A stretch of 64,000 nt of DNA from Shinisaurus crocodilurus (GCA_021292165.1 JAHFWL010000287.1:1-64000); one strand, 5' to 3'; positions 1 through 34,615 are shown, counted from the first letter of the stretch. Made by a program: numbers and translations. The notes: generated by a model not told the origin, from the sequence alone.

Positions 1-56
1 TGGGATTATGGGAATTGTAGTCCAAAACATCTGAGGGCACTGGGTTGCCTAGGCCT
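1..56. mobile_element. Partial hAT-type MITE at left edge
   Basis: The stretch reading GGGAATTGTAGTCCAAAACA then TCTGAGGGC is the subterminal module of the palindromic hAT MITEs described at 22354 and 61170. The rest lies off the window. Confidence 0.35.
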
Positions 57-511
57 CATGGACATAAGGAAGTTTTCATTTCGACCCACCTTGACTCTGG
101 TTACAGTAATTAGACTTCCACATATGTCAAGTAAATTAATTACATTCTTGCAAAGAAGGGTAAAGGGAAATTGGTTTGTATTTTTTATACCAGAGTTGAA
201 AAACAAAGCAAACACTGCCTTGCTATGTATAAGCAGTAAGGAACTTTCTGAGCCTTTGTGAATAGGAATTTGTAGTCCTGGCATGCAAAGCAACAGGTGA
301 GCAGTAATAGTACAGGTATCTTGACTGCAAAGTGGCCCAAGTGTTAGATACAAATCAGTGATCGTATTTTCAAGTTCTTGGTTTGTATTAAACTTTGTAC
401 AGGCATCTTAACTTCAATTCACATATATGCTTATGCACTAAAATACTATATAGTAGGAATGCAACAAGAAGCCATAACTTTCCGGTAATTTTATTTGAAA
501 GCTCATTACAT

Positions 512-612
512 CAAGATGATGGGCTGGATCTCAATTAAGACAGTCACACTTTAGTCCCTTCAAAATCAATGGAACTTAAGTGTGTCTAATTTCGTCTGGA
601 TCATAGGATTGA
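512..612. mobile_element. Short inverted-repeat MITE (TGGATC family)
   Basis: Two halves are imperfectly inverted: GGGCTGGATCTCA at the left and TCTGGATCATAGG at the right, around a centre of the type seen in related copies at 16448, 19225, 27302, 46370 and 58893. No clean target duplication was seen. Confidence 0.3.
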
Positions 613-1003
613 GGGTTTATGGCACAGCAATATCTGCACCCCAAATATATGTGTTTTGGTTAGGAAAATAAACAATAATGTTGCAACATTATATAGCAGA
701 CAAAATTTAACAGTTTTAAAGTCTGTAGTCTCATTTTAAGCAGTCTACCTTTAAAAAAAGCACATAAAAGTCATCTAAAATTATGGTGCATATGCTTGGC
801 TGGGTAATAACAGGTACAATTTGCAATAACCAAGTGAATTGAGGTATTTGTTAAGATAAACCCTGGATGTGGTACAAGTTGTTAATACAACACAGAAGTC
901 ACGGCCTGAAGCCAGCTCTTGCTCCAACAATCTGCATATGGCATTTTGCAAGCCCAGTCATTAATCAAGTGATGCAATGGTATACAACACCTTGGTAATA
1001 ATA

Positions 1004-1058
<55 letters not shown>

Positions 1059-1090
1059 TTTATTTCTATACCGCCCAATTGCCAAAGCTC
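1004..1090 (-). repeat. (ATT)n microsatellite with L2-like LINE tail
   Basis: About 50 bases of ATT repeat abut TTTCTATACCGCCCAATTGC, the reverse complement of the 3' end of the L2-like LINEs in this window. The microsatellite probably grew from the LINE tail. Confidence 0.6.
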
Positions 1091-1671
1091 TCTATTATTA
1101 TGAAGGAACATTTACTACCTAGTTGAGACAAACACGATTATTGTCATAGCTGACCTTAAGGTAGAGTTGTCATAACACTGCTGACCTTCTATAAACTGAG
1201 ACCTCAGTTTTTGTTTATTGGATAGGCTTTAACAAAATAATTCACAAGGGCAATTATAGCAACTGCCCCTTCCCTAACCTGGCAAGTGAATGAAGTGGGT
1301 AATAAAGTTTTAATATTTTAATGGGATAGATTAGCTCAAATTCAAATGGTGTGGAGATAGAGGAAGCCAGACACTCTGTAGGGAAATGCTTTTTTCAGCT
1401 GAATCATCTATGCTGATCAGCTGGAACAATTTGAGAACCAGATTAAAAAGTAGGTTGGGGAATGGAGGGTGGAACGTGACTCTTTCAGCCTGCAACCCTT
1501 GCAGTCACTGACACATGTTAGAACTGAAAGTGTTTTTTCCAGCTGCAAGGGACTAAATGCCAGTAACGAAACTGTTGGAAATTATCTAATTTAGCTGTTC
1601 AGGGGTGGGATTCTACAACTGGAAAATGATGCCTATCTACCACCTGAAGATAGGACTCTACTCTTTGGGCT

Positions 1672-1925
1672 GGTTTGCATGATCACACTTTGCAATGGCT
1701 TGTTTAAGCCATTGCATGTGCCAGGCGCCATTTGCCTAATCACCTGCCTAGGCACAGCTTGTTGTGTTGTCTGAACCTGGGCAGCATGACTTGTTGGGGA
1801 AGGGGAAACAACCCTCGAATAACCCAACAGCAGCCCATGGTTTATTTGAGTGTTGTTTCCCACTCCAACAAGCCATACCACTCAGGTTCAGACAACACAA
1901 CAAGCTGCACCTGGATGCATGATTA
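1672..1925. mobile_element. Inverted-repeat MITE
   Basis: The left arm (about 1754-1824, starting ACAGCTTGTTGTGTTGTCTG) is repeated in inverted orientation at about 1839-1908 with scattered mismatches. A diverged relative lies at 45430-45625. Confidence 0.55.
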
Positions 1926-2430
1926 GGCAAGTAAACAGAAATACATCAATTTGGACAAAAGCTTCTGATTTCTGCCAAGAGGATCCACCAATAATTTCTT
2001 TGTTAGGCTTCCTCCTGTGTGTTTTACAGCTTCTGATGTTCCAAATCCAACCTGTAATGTTGGTGTGCATTATGTGCTGATACAGTAGCCAGTAGAGTCC
2101 ATATAAAGCATTTGTGTGTCAGTACAGCAAGGTTTAGAACAGGTTTACATGCAAGGTCAAACATTCACAATTCTTGACTTGCCAGGGGAAGGACAAGACA
2201 TATGTGTCTTATAAAATGGCAACAGGAAGTTGCTCAGACTAGGCGGGAAGAACTGGCAGCTCCCTTAAGTACTTTGCGATGAGGCACACCACTATTGTAA
2301 TCCACCAAGATTTATCAGGTACTTAATGCTTCTGTAAAATAGGACATGGATTCAATTATGAATCTGTTGTAATTGCACGATTGACAGGACAGTATGAGGT
2401 AAAAATATTCATAGCTAAATGAAGACTGAC

Positions 2431-25026
<22,596 letters not shown>

Positions 25027-25620
25027 GATGGGCGGGGCTGGCGGGAAGGGGGCGAAGAGAGGGACCAAGGAAGCTGAAAGGGGACTGTACTGAGAAGCCA
25101 CCCACTAAAGCACCCCGGAAAACCTCCTCCGTTACGCGGAAGAGAAAGAAAACAATATATATATATATATTTTTAAAAAGTTCTGGGCCTCCTGCTACTT
25201 CCTCAATCCAATCCCACAACCGGTCGGGATGAAAACCACACTGCTCTTCCGCTTCCGCTAGACAGTACTGACGTCAAGCGCCGCACTCGGCACCGCAAAT
25301 AGGAGCTGGCCTGATGGGCAGTCAAACCGGAAGAAGGAAATGGATGGGTTGGGGGGAAAGAAGCAAGGCGTCTGCGTTGCCTGTACGCATGCGCCTCAAT
25401 TTGCATGCGCCGCCCCTAAGTTCTTGCGCTCTCATGTGTCATACCTATGGATAATAACGTTGTTTGCTCGCGCTTGGCTGGCGGATGTGTTGAGCCGAGC
25501 GGCTGCTCGCGTTTTTAACCGTCGGTTGTCTGCCGAGTTCCCAGCCCTCCCCCCCGATGGCGAACCGCGTAAGCGAAGACGCCGTTTTCATCAAGATCTA
25601 TACTTTGTTTAGAACCGAGG

Positions 25621-26007
25621 CTGACATGTTGGTGTGTTCTCCCCGCCCCCAGAGTCATGACCTTAATTTAAAATATAAGGGGGATGGGACGCATCTTGAT
25701 CTGACCTAAACCTTTGCGCTCTCGCTTATTGCTCGCTTCAAAATTGAGGCTGCGATCCTGCTGATCCCGATGAGACTGATGCGCTATAAGGCAGCAAACC
25801 TGTGCACGCTTATTGGGAGTAAATCCTATTAAACACGGTGGGACTTGTAAGTGAATGTGGATTGAAGATTTTTACTGTTTGTTTACTCAGGAGTAAGTAC
25901 ATCGGATTTCAGTGGCGCTTACTCCCAGACAAGTATGCATTGGGAGTAAGGACCATTGAACACAGTGGGATTTATGTGTGAGTAAAAAACTTAAGAGTAG
26001 TTAAGAG
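25621..26007. other. Upstream flank of VPS4B with MITE remnants
   Basis: GCTTATTGGGAGTAAATCCT, GGAGTAAGTACATCGGATTT and CTTACTCCCAGACAAGTATG at about 25808-25965 are inverted-repeat pieces of a common MITE family. No exon seen. Confidence 0.4.
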
Positions 26008-26936
26008 CAGGGATGTTGAAGAGTCCTTGGTCTCGAGTCACGAGTCTTTGGACCCGAGTCCTTGGTCCAAAATGGTGATTCACGAGTCACTCCCAAAGCT
26101 GACTCCACGAGTCCCTATTAAAATCAATGGGGGGGGGGGGTTCCCAACAAAATAAGGCTACTTCAGATGTGTGGTTTAAATAAATTCTAGGCACAAGTGT
26201 GCCTTTTTATTTCAAAACTCTGCAACTGATTTTGGCAAGAACAGACCAGGCAGAAAAACCCAAAATAACCAGGCAGGCAGAGGAGGCAGGGAACCCCAAA
26301 GCAGGCAGGCAGAGGCCTTTGTCTTGGACAATTCAACTGTTGAACTGGTCAAGAAAAGACCAGGCAGGCAGAGGAGGCTGGGAACCCCAGACAGGCAGGT
26401 AGAGGCAGCCAAACCCAAAATGTCTGAAAGGTTGCATTTTAGAAAAATGAGTTTAAAAAATAAACTTGCTGTACTTCCTAAAACTTATCCATGTTGCATT
26501 TGAGGAACATGATTTTTTCTAAATGTTTGGCCCCCATTCTGGAACGGTGAGGTCTCATCACAATTCCACCCTCACTGAACACCCACTCCACTGGTGATGA
26601 ACTTGCTGGAACCAGAAATACACTCAGAGCAGCCACACAGAGTAATCTCAGGTCCTTCTTCTGCCTCTCCCAAGTACGCAACACATCAATCAAAATAAAT
26701 CTTGACACACTGTTGGGGCTGCACTCCTGGTAGCCGTCCATAGTGGCCGAGCAGCGGCACACCTCACTTCCATGCAATCACGCTCCTCTCCACTCCTTCT
26801 GGCACAGCCCAGGGATGTTGAAGAGTCCTTGGTCTCGAGTCGGGTCTCGAGTCCCATTAAAAATATTGGGACTCGAGGTCGAGTCAGAGGGGGGACTCAG
26901 TCCGACTCACGAGTCGAGTCCGAGTCCCCATCCCTG
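26008..26936 (-). mobile_element. hAT transposon with transposase remnant
   Basis: A 929-bp element starting CAGGGATGTTGAAGAGTCCT and ending GTCCCCATCCCTG, flanked by perfect 8-bp duplications GTTAAGAG (26000-26007 and 26937-26944). On the minus strand 26500-26700 reads LVPASSSPVEWVFSEGG and AKHLEKIMFLKCNM, the C-terminal hAT dimerisation domain. The catalytic N-terminal part is absent, so it cannot move on its own. A second left-end copy occurs inside at about 26811. Confidence 0.9.
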
Positions 26937-27301
26937 GTTAAGAGAGACCATATTGTAAGGTGAACAAGAATGCTAGGTGCAGAGAGGGGAAGAAGGACCA
27001 TTCTAGCAGCCCTGCTGAAAGGTCACCTCCATGAAGGCTCCTTTAAATGTCACCAGCAGCCGCCATTACAGCAGGCTGTATAGAGGGTGATGAGCCCAGC
27101 TGAAAGACTTTAATTTTTTCTTCTTCCCACCCCATCCCTTCCCTTCCTTCCCCCTTGCCTGTTGTGGCTGGTTAAGGCTTGTTGATTACAGCTGAATATG
27201 TTTTAGGCCCAAATGTCAATGATTCTTTAAATGATAGACTCCTGCATCTTTTGAAGGAAACCGAATAATGAAAAAATCATTATTAGATGAGTTTGTATAA
27301 A

Positions 27302-27416
27302 ATGTTGGTCCTACTTAAAGTAGACCCATTGATATGAATGGGACTTAATCATCACTAACATGTCCCATTCATTTCAATGGGTCTACTCTTAAGTAGGATC
27401 AACATTGGGTACAACC
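27302..27416. mobile_element. Inverted-repeat MITE (GTCTACTC family)
   Basis: AATGTTGGTCCTACTTAAAG pairs with CTTAAGTAGGATCAACATTG, and AGTAGACCCATTGATATGAA pairs with TTCATTTCAATGGGTCTACT. Confidence 0.65.
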
Positions 27417-27484
27417 CAAGGCATTCAATTTGCCTGTCTAAGTAATGTGCCAGAACAGCTTTGGGTATTCCTGAATTATGCCTC

Positions 27485-27640
27485 TTTTCTTCTCTTCAGT
27501 CTGGCTTCCAGGCTGGTTATGGGACAGACATTACTTTAGCAGCCTTGTTGGATAATCTTTGTAGATTGACAGGTGGGATGATCTTGTTAGATCAGTGTCT
27601 ACAGCTTTTGCTACAGTAGACCACATTATAATTTTGGTAC
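27485..27640 (+). mobile_element. L2-like LINE RT fragment
   Basis: Reads SGFQAGYGTDITLAALLDNL, equivalent to the QSGFRPGHGTETAL motif of the other L2-like copies, then decays after about 27620. Confidence 0.65.
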
Positions 27641-27767
27641 TCATTTAACAACTGGCAAGTTCTCAAAGAGTGCTTTCAATGAATTCACTATTTCAATAGG
27701 GCTAGGCTCTCTGGTAGTTATCCTCTAACATGGTGTTATTGCTGGTGCTGTTTTACATCTATACAAA

Positions 27768-27817
27768 GCCTGGTTATTACTTGGATGGGAGACCCCTCCT
27801 CTAGTTTCCTGCATTGA
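27768..27817 (+). repeat. 5S rRNA-like block fused to CR1-type sequence, fragment
   Basis: CCTGGTTATTACTTGGATGG then GAGAC closely matches the 3' half of vertebrate 5S rRNA (one base different in that stretch). It continues into CCCTCCTCTAGTTTCCTGCA, which is also next to the 5S-like block at 55508-56000. Confidence 0.7.
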
Positions 27818-27819
27818 CT

Positions 27820-28124
27820 CAGAATCAGAAGAAACAGCACATAACATAAGTGCCAGGAGCAGAACAGGCCTTCCTTCCTTATTTGCTACACTGATACAGT
27901 TGTTAGCCACACACTGGAACCAGGGTAGCCCAGAAGGGGCAGATGTATCAGGACAAGTTCAAGGGTGGCATCAGGGAGGAAATCAGATAAGATATGGCAG
28001 AAAGGATACAAAGAGGAAGGAAAGTGGAGGTTATTGGGGAGGGGCAAGTATAAAGCCAGAGGCCATGAGGTGTGGCTGTTGGGGTGGGGAGAAGTGGCAA
28101 AGGCTGTGAACAGAGTTTCTAAGA
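27820..28124 (+). repeat. 301-bp repeat, copy B (upstream of VPS4B)
   Basis: Direct-orientation twin of 23350-23650. It joins directly to the 5S/CR1 fragment on its left. Confidence 0.9.
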
Positions 28125-28567
28125 GTTTATATTATTTGGGTTTTTTTTTTTTACTGTTGTAAACAGCTTTGAGCTGCCTGGAAAAAGCAGTATAAAATTA
28201 TTAAGTGAATACCTATTAAATGAATTTAGATAAATTTTGTTTAATGGGCATTATTCACCAGAACATGTGCAGAGGTTTGCAGCCTACATTTGTTTAGTTT
28301 AAGGAGCAAAGAAAAACTAGCCCGCTACTTTTTAAAACAGGCAGTAAAATATCAACCGGCATTTATATGTCAGATATAATTTGCAGTTGTGTCATATGAC
28401 GTGTCTAGTTCACTTGCCTCAGGACTAAAGTTGCTAATTAACTAAAAACAAAAACCTCCACCCTGCATGGCCTGTGTATATGTGTGTTTCTCTTTTAGAC
28501 CCATTGTTGGAAAAGCAAGGAGCAAGGCCATGTTTTCTCCAGCCCTTTTTCCTTAGCTGTACACATT
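28125..28567. other. LINE-like 3' tail and unrecognised sequence
   Basis: TGTAAACAGCTTTGAGCTGC then GGTATAAAA-type sequence (about 28150-28200) resembles LINE 3' ends in this window. Nothing further. Confidence 0.35.
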
Positions 28568-29155
28568 GACCGTGTTCACACAACACGACAATACATCTAT
28601 GGGCTGTCAAGAGAAACCAAGGTGGGGGGAATGCATTTTGAGCCTCTTCTGGGCAATGTCCGGGGTTGGTATCTGCTGCCCCTTGGTATCAGGCACCCCC
28701 CAGACATTGCCACAGCCAAGGATTGAAATCCACATACCAGTAGTTGCGCTTAAGCATATGAGTGCATTTGCGCAAATGAGATTAAAAATTAAAAAATAAG
28801 TATTTTTGTCCACATTTCTGTGTGCCACTTAAAAAAAAAAAATGCTGGGCAGCCCCTCCAAGGTAGTGATGGCGATCGCAGAATGGCATGGTGATTGTGG
28901 AAACCAGCTTGACAGCTGGCTTTCGCAATCTCTGAAAAAAAGGTGGGAAAGCTGTGGCCAGCCCAGAAGGGCTCACAGCAGATGCAGGGAGGTGGGGAAA
29001 GTCTTGTTATTCCTGCAGTGACCCATGGGAGGACTGGGGTGGCGAGGGGGGATTTGCTATCCATGATGTGCCTGATTGTTGGGCGCATCGGGGGGGGGGG
29101 GGTAGGGTGGCTTAGAAACCACACTGCATAGCTGTAGTGTCATGTGAACCCGCCC
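28568..29155. mobile_element. MITE with GTTCACA terminal inverted repeats
   Basis: Left end CGTGTTCACACAACACGAC; right end, read on the minus strand, CGGGTTCACATGACACTAC. It contains an A-run (28831-28842) and a G-run (29089-29102). No coding. Confidence 0.55.
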
Positions 29156-29393
29156 ATTTCAGATGGTTCCAAAAATGCTTTGCAGTGGGGTTGAAGGGGA
29201 TTGTGCCCTTTCCATGTATCATTTTTCACCCACTTATTACACAGCCATGGCCCAACATATTTTGCCGCCTCAAACAAGCCAGCAGTGCTGCTGGGCATCG
29301 TGGTGCGGCGGGCTGGCAGTGGGCAGCAGGTGGGCTAGCCACTTGCTCCCCCCCCCGCTTGCTCCCCCCCTTGCTTGACCTGCCACCCAGCCT

Positions 29394-30167
29394 ATCAGAA
29401 TCAAACTATTGATTTGGACTGACAGAGTCGAGGGATACCTCACTCTCCCATTAAATTTCTCTCATGGAATATCGCTGGGTGGAAATCCAAATACAGAAAC
29501 CTTGATTTTTTTGGCTTATCCATCTGGCTTTGATATAATTTTACTTCAAGAGACATGGTCCACTGATTGTATCTATGTAAATGGTTTTGTGTCATTCTGT
29601 CTGCCTGCTCTTCCCTCTAGAGGGAAGGGCAGGGCCAGCCAAGGTTTGGGCTTCCTTATCTCCTCCGCTCTGGACATTTCAATTACAGAGCTACCCAGCT
29701 GTGAATCGTTTGTGTCAGCACTGGTTTTGGAAATAAGGGCTCACCACTTGTCACTACTTTTGCTTAACGTGTACCTAGCCCCTGTGGCCTGTAAGGAGGA
29801 TGCTAAGGCAAACTGGCTCAAAGTGGAATGCTATTTTATGGAGCTGCTTGCTAAATTTCCCTGTGCTTTGCCAATTCTTGCTGGTGACTTCAATGCAAGG
29901 ATTGGGTCCCATTCTCAGGATCCCAATTTGCTTGGTTCCTGTTCTTCTGTCAATCTGGGTGAAAATACGGGTAGCTTGCGCCACTCCAAAGATAGACATG
30001 TTAATCATGCTGGGATTGGTCTGCTTCAATTTGTTTCAAAATATGAATTGTGTGTATTCCTGAATGGTTCTAATGCTAATGATGCTTGGGGTGAATATAC
30101 ATTTATCTCTTCCAGAGGTTCGAGTGTTGTCGACTACTTTTTGGTTCATAAGGAATTAGAGAATATG
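29394..30167 (+). mobile_element. Duplicated LINE segment, copy A (ORF1 end plus endonuclease)
   Basis: A 774-bp block matching 31103-31876 with only about four differences noticed. It holds the last codons of ORF1 and the APE-type endonuclease region (LLQETWS, GDFNARIG, VVDYFLV). Both ends are abrupt, within the LINE, unlike ordinary 5' truncation. It shares the frame break in the T-run with copy B. Confidence 0.9.
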
Positions 30168-30402
30168 CACTTGGCCAGCTGGCCAGCCAGTCCCTCACTT
30201 GCTCGCTCCTGCCTTGTGCCCCAGCTGCGGGGCTCTTGCAAGCGCTCGACTGAACTATGAAAGACTTTCTTTCCTTGCTCCAAATATCCCCAATCAGAGT
30301 TTTTCGGGATCCAACTCCTCGTCCATTATTTGTAAGAAATTCAGAATCAGCTGCGGATTTGCAAAACTCTACTGTCTCTAAGTCCTTGAGAGTTAAAAAA
30401 CT

Positions 30403-31131
30403 GTGCTTATCTTCCACCTCCCCCAGGAAACCTTCCTGCAATTCAAACATCCTCCCTTGAAATCTGTACTGGAGCCAAATGAGGAGGCCTTGGAAAATCA
30501 AATCATTAACTCCTTCGGATCTTTTTCCAAGTCTGAACAGAATGATCTTGTTGCAAAGCTTGACCGTCTAAAGGAATTGATTACTTTTGCTCGTTCCTCT
30601 GCAGAACCTTTACGTACACTGACAGCCACAATTGAGAACTGTGAGTGTCAGGAAGAGGAGAACAGTAAAGCAATAGACCATGTAACAGCTCCAGAGATAC
30701 AAACAGAGGGGGATGGGATGCCCACATCCATTTGCTTAAGTGACGTTGCTACACCACCTACCGATAACCGTTCCTCCTTAGGGAGGACTGCTATGCTGAA
30801 TCACCGGAATGATCAAATACAGGGTGCACTGCTACTGGATGATGAGGTCCCTCACCTCCAAATTTCAGATTCTATGTATAACATCCCAACTGTTTCATTC
30901 ATCTCCAAACCAACATTAACTGAAGGATGCAGTGACTATGAGATAGATCTACGTTCTGTTTGTAATGATCCTCCTCTTACTGACTCTGAGTACTCAATAA
31001 CTCTGGCCCAAGAAATATGTGAAGCCCTCTATAAAGAAAGTACAACACAGGTTGATTCCACCCAGCAGTATCAACTGCAACCCTGCTTGCATCTGACTTC
31101 CAATCAGAATCAAACTATTGATTTGGACTGA
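30403..31131 (+). pseudogene. ORF1 of the I/Vingi-like LINE
   Basis: An open frame of 242 codons ending just before the endonuclease ORF, rich in Ser/Thr/Glu with no zinc knuckle or RRM that I recognise. The upstream 30257-30460 frame is the likely true N-terminus, separated by a shift. In LINEs of this group ORF1 binds RNA; here that role is inferred only from position. Confidence 0.6.
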
Positions 31132-34100
31132 CAGAGTCGAGGGATACCTCACTCTCCCATTAAATTTCTCTCATGGAATATCGCTGGGTGGAAATCCAAA
31201 TACAGAAACCTTGATTTTTTTGGCTTATCCATCTGGCTTTGATATAATTTTACTTCAGGAGACATGGTCCACTGATTGTATCTGTGTAAATGGTTTTGTG
31301 TCATTCTGTCTGCCTGCTCTTCCCTCTAGAGGGAAGGGCAGGGCCAGCCAAGGTTTGGGCTTCCTTATCTCCTCCGCTCTGGACATTTCAATTACAGAGC
31401 TACCCAGCTGTGAATCGTTTGTGTCAGCACTGGTTTTGGAAATAAGGGCTCACCACTTGTCACTACTTTTGCTTAACGTGTACCTAGCCCCTGTGGCCTG
31501 TAAGGAGGATGCTAAGGCAAACTGGCTCAAAGTGGAATGCTATTTTATGGAGCTGCTTGCTAAATTTCCCTGTGCTTTGCCAATTCTTGCTGGTGACTTC
31601 AATGCAAGGATTGGGTCCCATTCTCAGGATCCCAATTTGCTTGGTTCCTGTTCTTCTGTCAATCTGGGTGAAAATACGGGTAGCTTGCGCCACTCCAAAG
31701 ATAGACATGTCAATCCTGCTGGGATTGGTCTGCTTCAATTTGTTTCAAAATATGAATTGTGTGTATTCCTGAATGGTTCTAATGCTAATGATGCTTGGGG
31801 TGAATATACATTTATCTCTTCCAGAGGTTCGAGTGTTGTCGACTACTTTTTGGTTCATAAGGAATTAGAGAATATGTGTTGTAATTTTAGAATTGGTGAT
31901 CGCACTGATAGTGACCATCTCCCACTGGAGCTATCCTTTGTGATTCCTAGTGCTTTTAAGCTAAGTTTACAACACCTCTCTTCTAACCTTTTTATTTCTG
32001 GTAGCTCCAAAAAGATTACGATAAATGGTCCAGGTCTACAGTCGAGGCTTTTCAGAGGTTTATTGACTCCCCTCGCACAATAGCTGCTCTTGGACAAATT
32101 ACTGTTGATACTTCCCCTGAGGAGGGTATCCTAAATTTTGAGTCAGTAATTAAAAATATGCACTCTCATCTTCAAACTACTGAACTTTGAACCACTTAAA
32201 ACCTTCAAAAAGTTGGTTTGATGGAGAGTGTGCCAGTCTTCGGAGGAGAATCCATTCTGTGTATAGTTTCTATCGTGTAAACAACAAACATCAAGTACCT
32301 CATTCCTATTATGAGTTAAAGAAAGAATATAAGAATCTCTTGGCACGGAAAAAAAGAGAGGCTGTTAAAGAATCTTGGCAGATGTTAATTTCAGCATCCC
32401 TTACCCGTAACTCCAGAACCTTTTGGAAATTGGTCTCTGGCGCTTTAAGTCATAGTACTGGATCTCCTGATTGTCATATCCCAGCTAATGTTTGGGAAGA
32501 CCATTTTGTTCAATTTTTAATAACCCCAATTCTGTTGTTTCTAACTCCATCCCTCATTTAACATCTGACATCCCCGACTGGCCTTCAGTTGAGTCAAGCA
32601 GTGTAGAGGAGCTGTTACTCCAACTAAAACCAGGCAAGGCTCCGATGGTATTCTGTCTGAACTTTTGAAGTGTAACATCAGTTGGTGGGCCCCTCTATTA
32701 GCTACTCTTTTCTCTCTAATAAACAAATCTGGTGTAATCCCTGGGGTCTGGCTAAAGGCTTTTTATCATACCAATACATAAGAAAGGGCCCAAAGATGAC
32801 CCAAATAATTATTGGCCTATAAGCTTGCTTTCTATAGTGGGGAAAGTATATGCAAATTATATGTGCCTTAAATTGAAAGCCTGGAGTAATGACCATGATA
32901 TCTTAGGGGAGGAGCAAATTGGGTTTCAATCTGGCCACTCTACTTTTGATCACTGTTTGGTTCTGTCCCATTTAATACACAAATACTCCACCCCAAAAGG
33001 AGGCAAATTATTCACTGCTTTTATTGATCTAAAGTCTGCTTTTGATACTATATCCTGTGATCTCCTTTGGAGCAAACTGGAACAGCTCTCTATTGATAGG
33101 AGGTTATTGTTTCTAATCCATACCCTACATCAAAACACCTCTGCCCAGGTGCGCTGTAGTAACTATGGCCATTTCTCTCAGGAGATTTTCTCCTCCCGTG
33201 GTGTTAGACAAGGCTGTGTTCTTGCTCCCACTTTATTCAATCTGTAACTGGCTGATCTTCCCACCCACCTACGGTCAATAGCCTCCCACCCTCCTAAGAT
33301 TTGCTCCACAAGAATATTTATCCTCCTCTATGCAGATGATGCCGTTTTAATTTCGCAGACACGACTAGGTCTCAAGCGATTACTATCTGGATTTGCTGGG
33401 TTTTGTAATAAAAATCTTTTAACAATTAACTACTCCAAATCTAAAGTTATGGTATTGGCAAGGAAGAAGGTTAGATACTCTTGGTTCATGGATAATAGCA
33501 GGCTTGATCAAGTTGACTCCTACAAATATCTGGGTATTTGGTTTCACGAGGCAACAAACTGGAGAGTTCAGGCAAGACGTGCGAAGGTTAAAGCCAAACA
33601 AAATTTGGGTGCTATATTACGGTTCTTTTTTACTAAAGGTGGGAATTTCATTCCAGCTGCTACCCGTGTTTTTCAAGCCAAAATAGTATCTCAGATTCTT
33701 TTCGGAGCCCCTATCTGGTTTCCTGGCCTTAAAGACTCTCTTGAAGGTGTTCAATCCTACTTTCTAAGAGCGATATTTGGCATGCCCAAGTGTGTGGCTA
33801 GTGCTGTTCTCTATCTGGAAGCTGGCCTTAATTCTCTCGGCTGTATGGCTTGGATACATTCTATTCACTTTTGGCTTCGCTGCTGTTCTCTGCTTAAGCT
33901 TAACTCTTTTGCATTCCAGGTGATGTTAGATTCCCATGTGTCTGCTTGGAACAAAGCAGTGGTGAAAAAGGTTGTCTCAGCCGGGCTGTCACCCTCCTAC
34001 TTGTTATCCATGCCATGGGAGAAAGCTAAATTTCTTGTTAAGCAAAGATTAATTGACATCGACTTCCAAGAGCTCCACGGAGTGGCTCAGGGCACATGCT

Positions 34101-34480
34101 CCCCCTTGTCAATGGGTCTGTCAGACCTTTACGCTACAAATGGGATGCTATACTTAGATTGGTTATCTATTCCAAAATATAGGAGAGCGTTTTCCTTGGC
34201 TCGATTTAATGTTCTACTCTCCAAACTTTTGGATGGTAGATTCAATAAAATCCCAATGGAAAACAGGTGTTGCCCCTGCAATAATGAGGAGGTGGAAACT
34301 GTTGCACATGTCCTTTTTAACTGCAGCTTTTATCGAGGGGCTAGAGAAAACAATACATCCAATCACCCAGACTTTCCCTGGACGATCCTCAGAGTTTCTT
34401 TTGTCCACTCTGCTGGACAGCTCAAACAGCTCAATTACCAAGAAAGTTGCAAAATTTTTGAATATTGCTATTGTGATTAG
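31118..34480 (+). pseudogene. ORF2 (APE endonuclease-RT) of the I/Vingi-like LINE
   Basis: Successive open pieces at 31118-32083, 32187-32561, 32825-33247 and 33449-34480 give endonuclease, linker, RT (YADDAVLIS near 33330) and a C-terminal zinc-like motif. The breaks are single-base shifts or stops, so this was recently one protein. The long last piece (343 codons) suggests modest age. Confidence 0.8.
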
Positions 34481-34615
34481 ACCTTCTATGCTTGTCTGAT
34501 TCTGTTTTTATTTTCTAAGTTTTTATTTGAGTATATAATTAAGAGCTGGTGTATCTTGTTTGTATTGTTTTACGTATTGGTGTGATCGGTAGACCGTAAT
34601 AAAATATTCTATCAC

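Larger units (their letters stand above)
57..2430. other. VPS4B intron 10: repeats, no exon found
   Basis: Intronic. Apart from the elements listed separately (512-612, 1004-1090, 1672-1925) I see nothing recognisable. I looked for the last VPS4B exon on the minus strand and did not find it. Confidence 0.6.
30250..34615 (+). mobile_element. I/Vingi-like non-LTR retrotransposon, near full length, inactivated
   Basis: A 4.4-kb LINE. ORF1 (about 30257-31131) has no recognised fold and needs a shift near 30400-30460. ORF2 starts about 31140. APE endonuclease motifs are FLSWNIAG, LLQETWS, GDFNARIG and DSDHLPL (31150-31925). The RT shows GFQSGHSTFDHC, FIDLKSAFDTI, GVRQGCVLAPTLFNL and the active site YADDAVLIS. 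A CPCNNEEVETVAHVLFNCSF zinc motif lies near the C-terminus (34270-34330). That late H/C motif and the order fit the I/Ingi/Vingi group known from lizards; the clade is inference. Frame breaks at about 31215, 32090, 32510-32650 and 33246 inactivate it. The 3' end is near TAATAAAATATTCTATC. Confidence 0.82.

Noticed and set aside
882..1085. Open frame with a long run of asparagines on the minus strand
   Set aside because: It is the ATT microsatellite read in one frame, fused to LINE tail; no start context or domain.
25340..25612. Plus-strand open frame upstream of VPS4B as a divergent gene
   Set aside because: No recognised domain or conserved motif; CpG-rich promoter DNA often has chance frames. 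A divergent non-coding transcript remains possible.
27768..27900. Single larger element joining the 5S/CR1 piece to the 301-bp repeat
   Set aside because: The other 301-bp copy (23350) has different sequence on its left, so the junction is specific to this locus.
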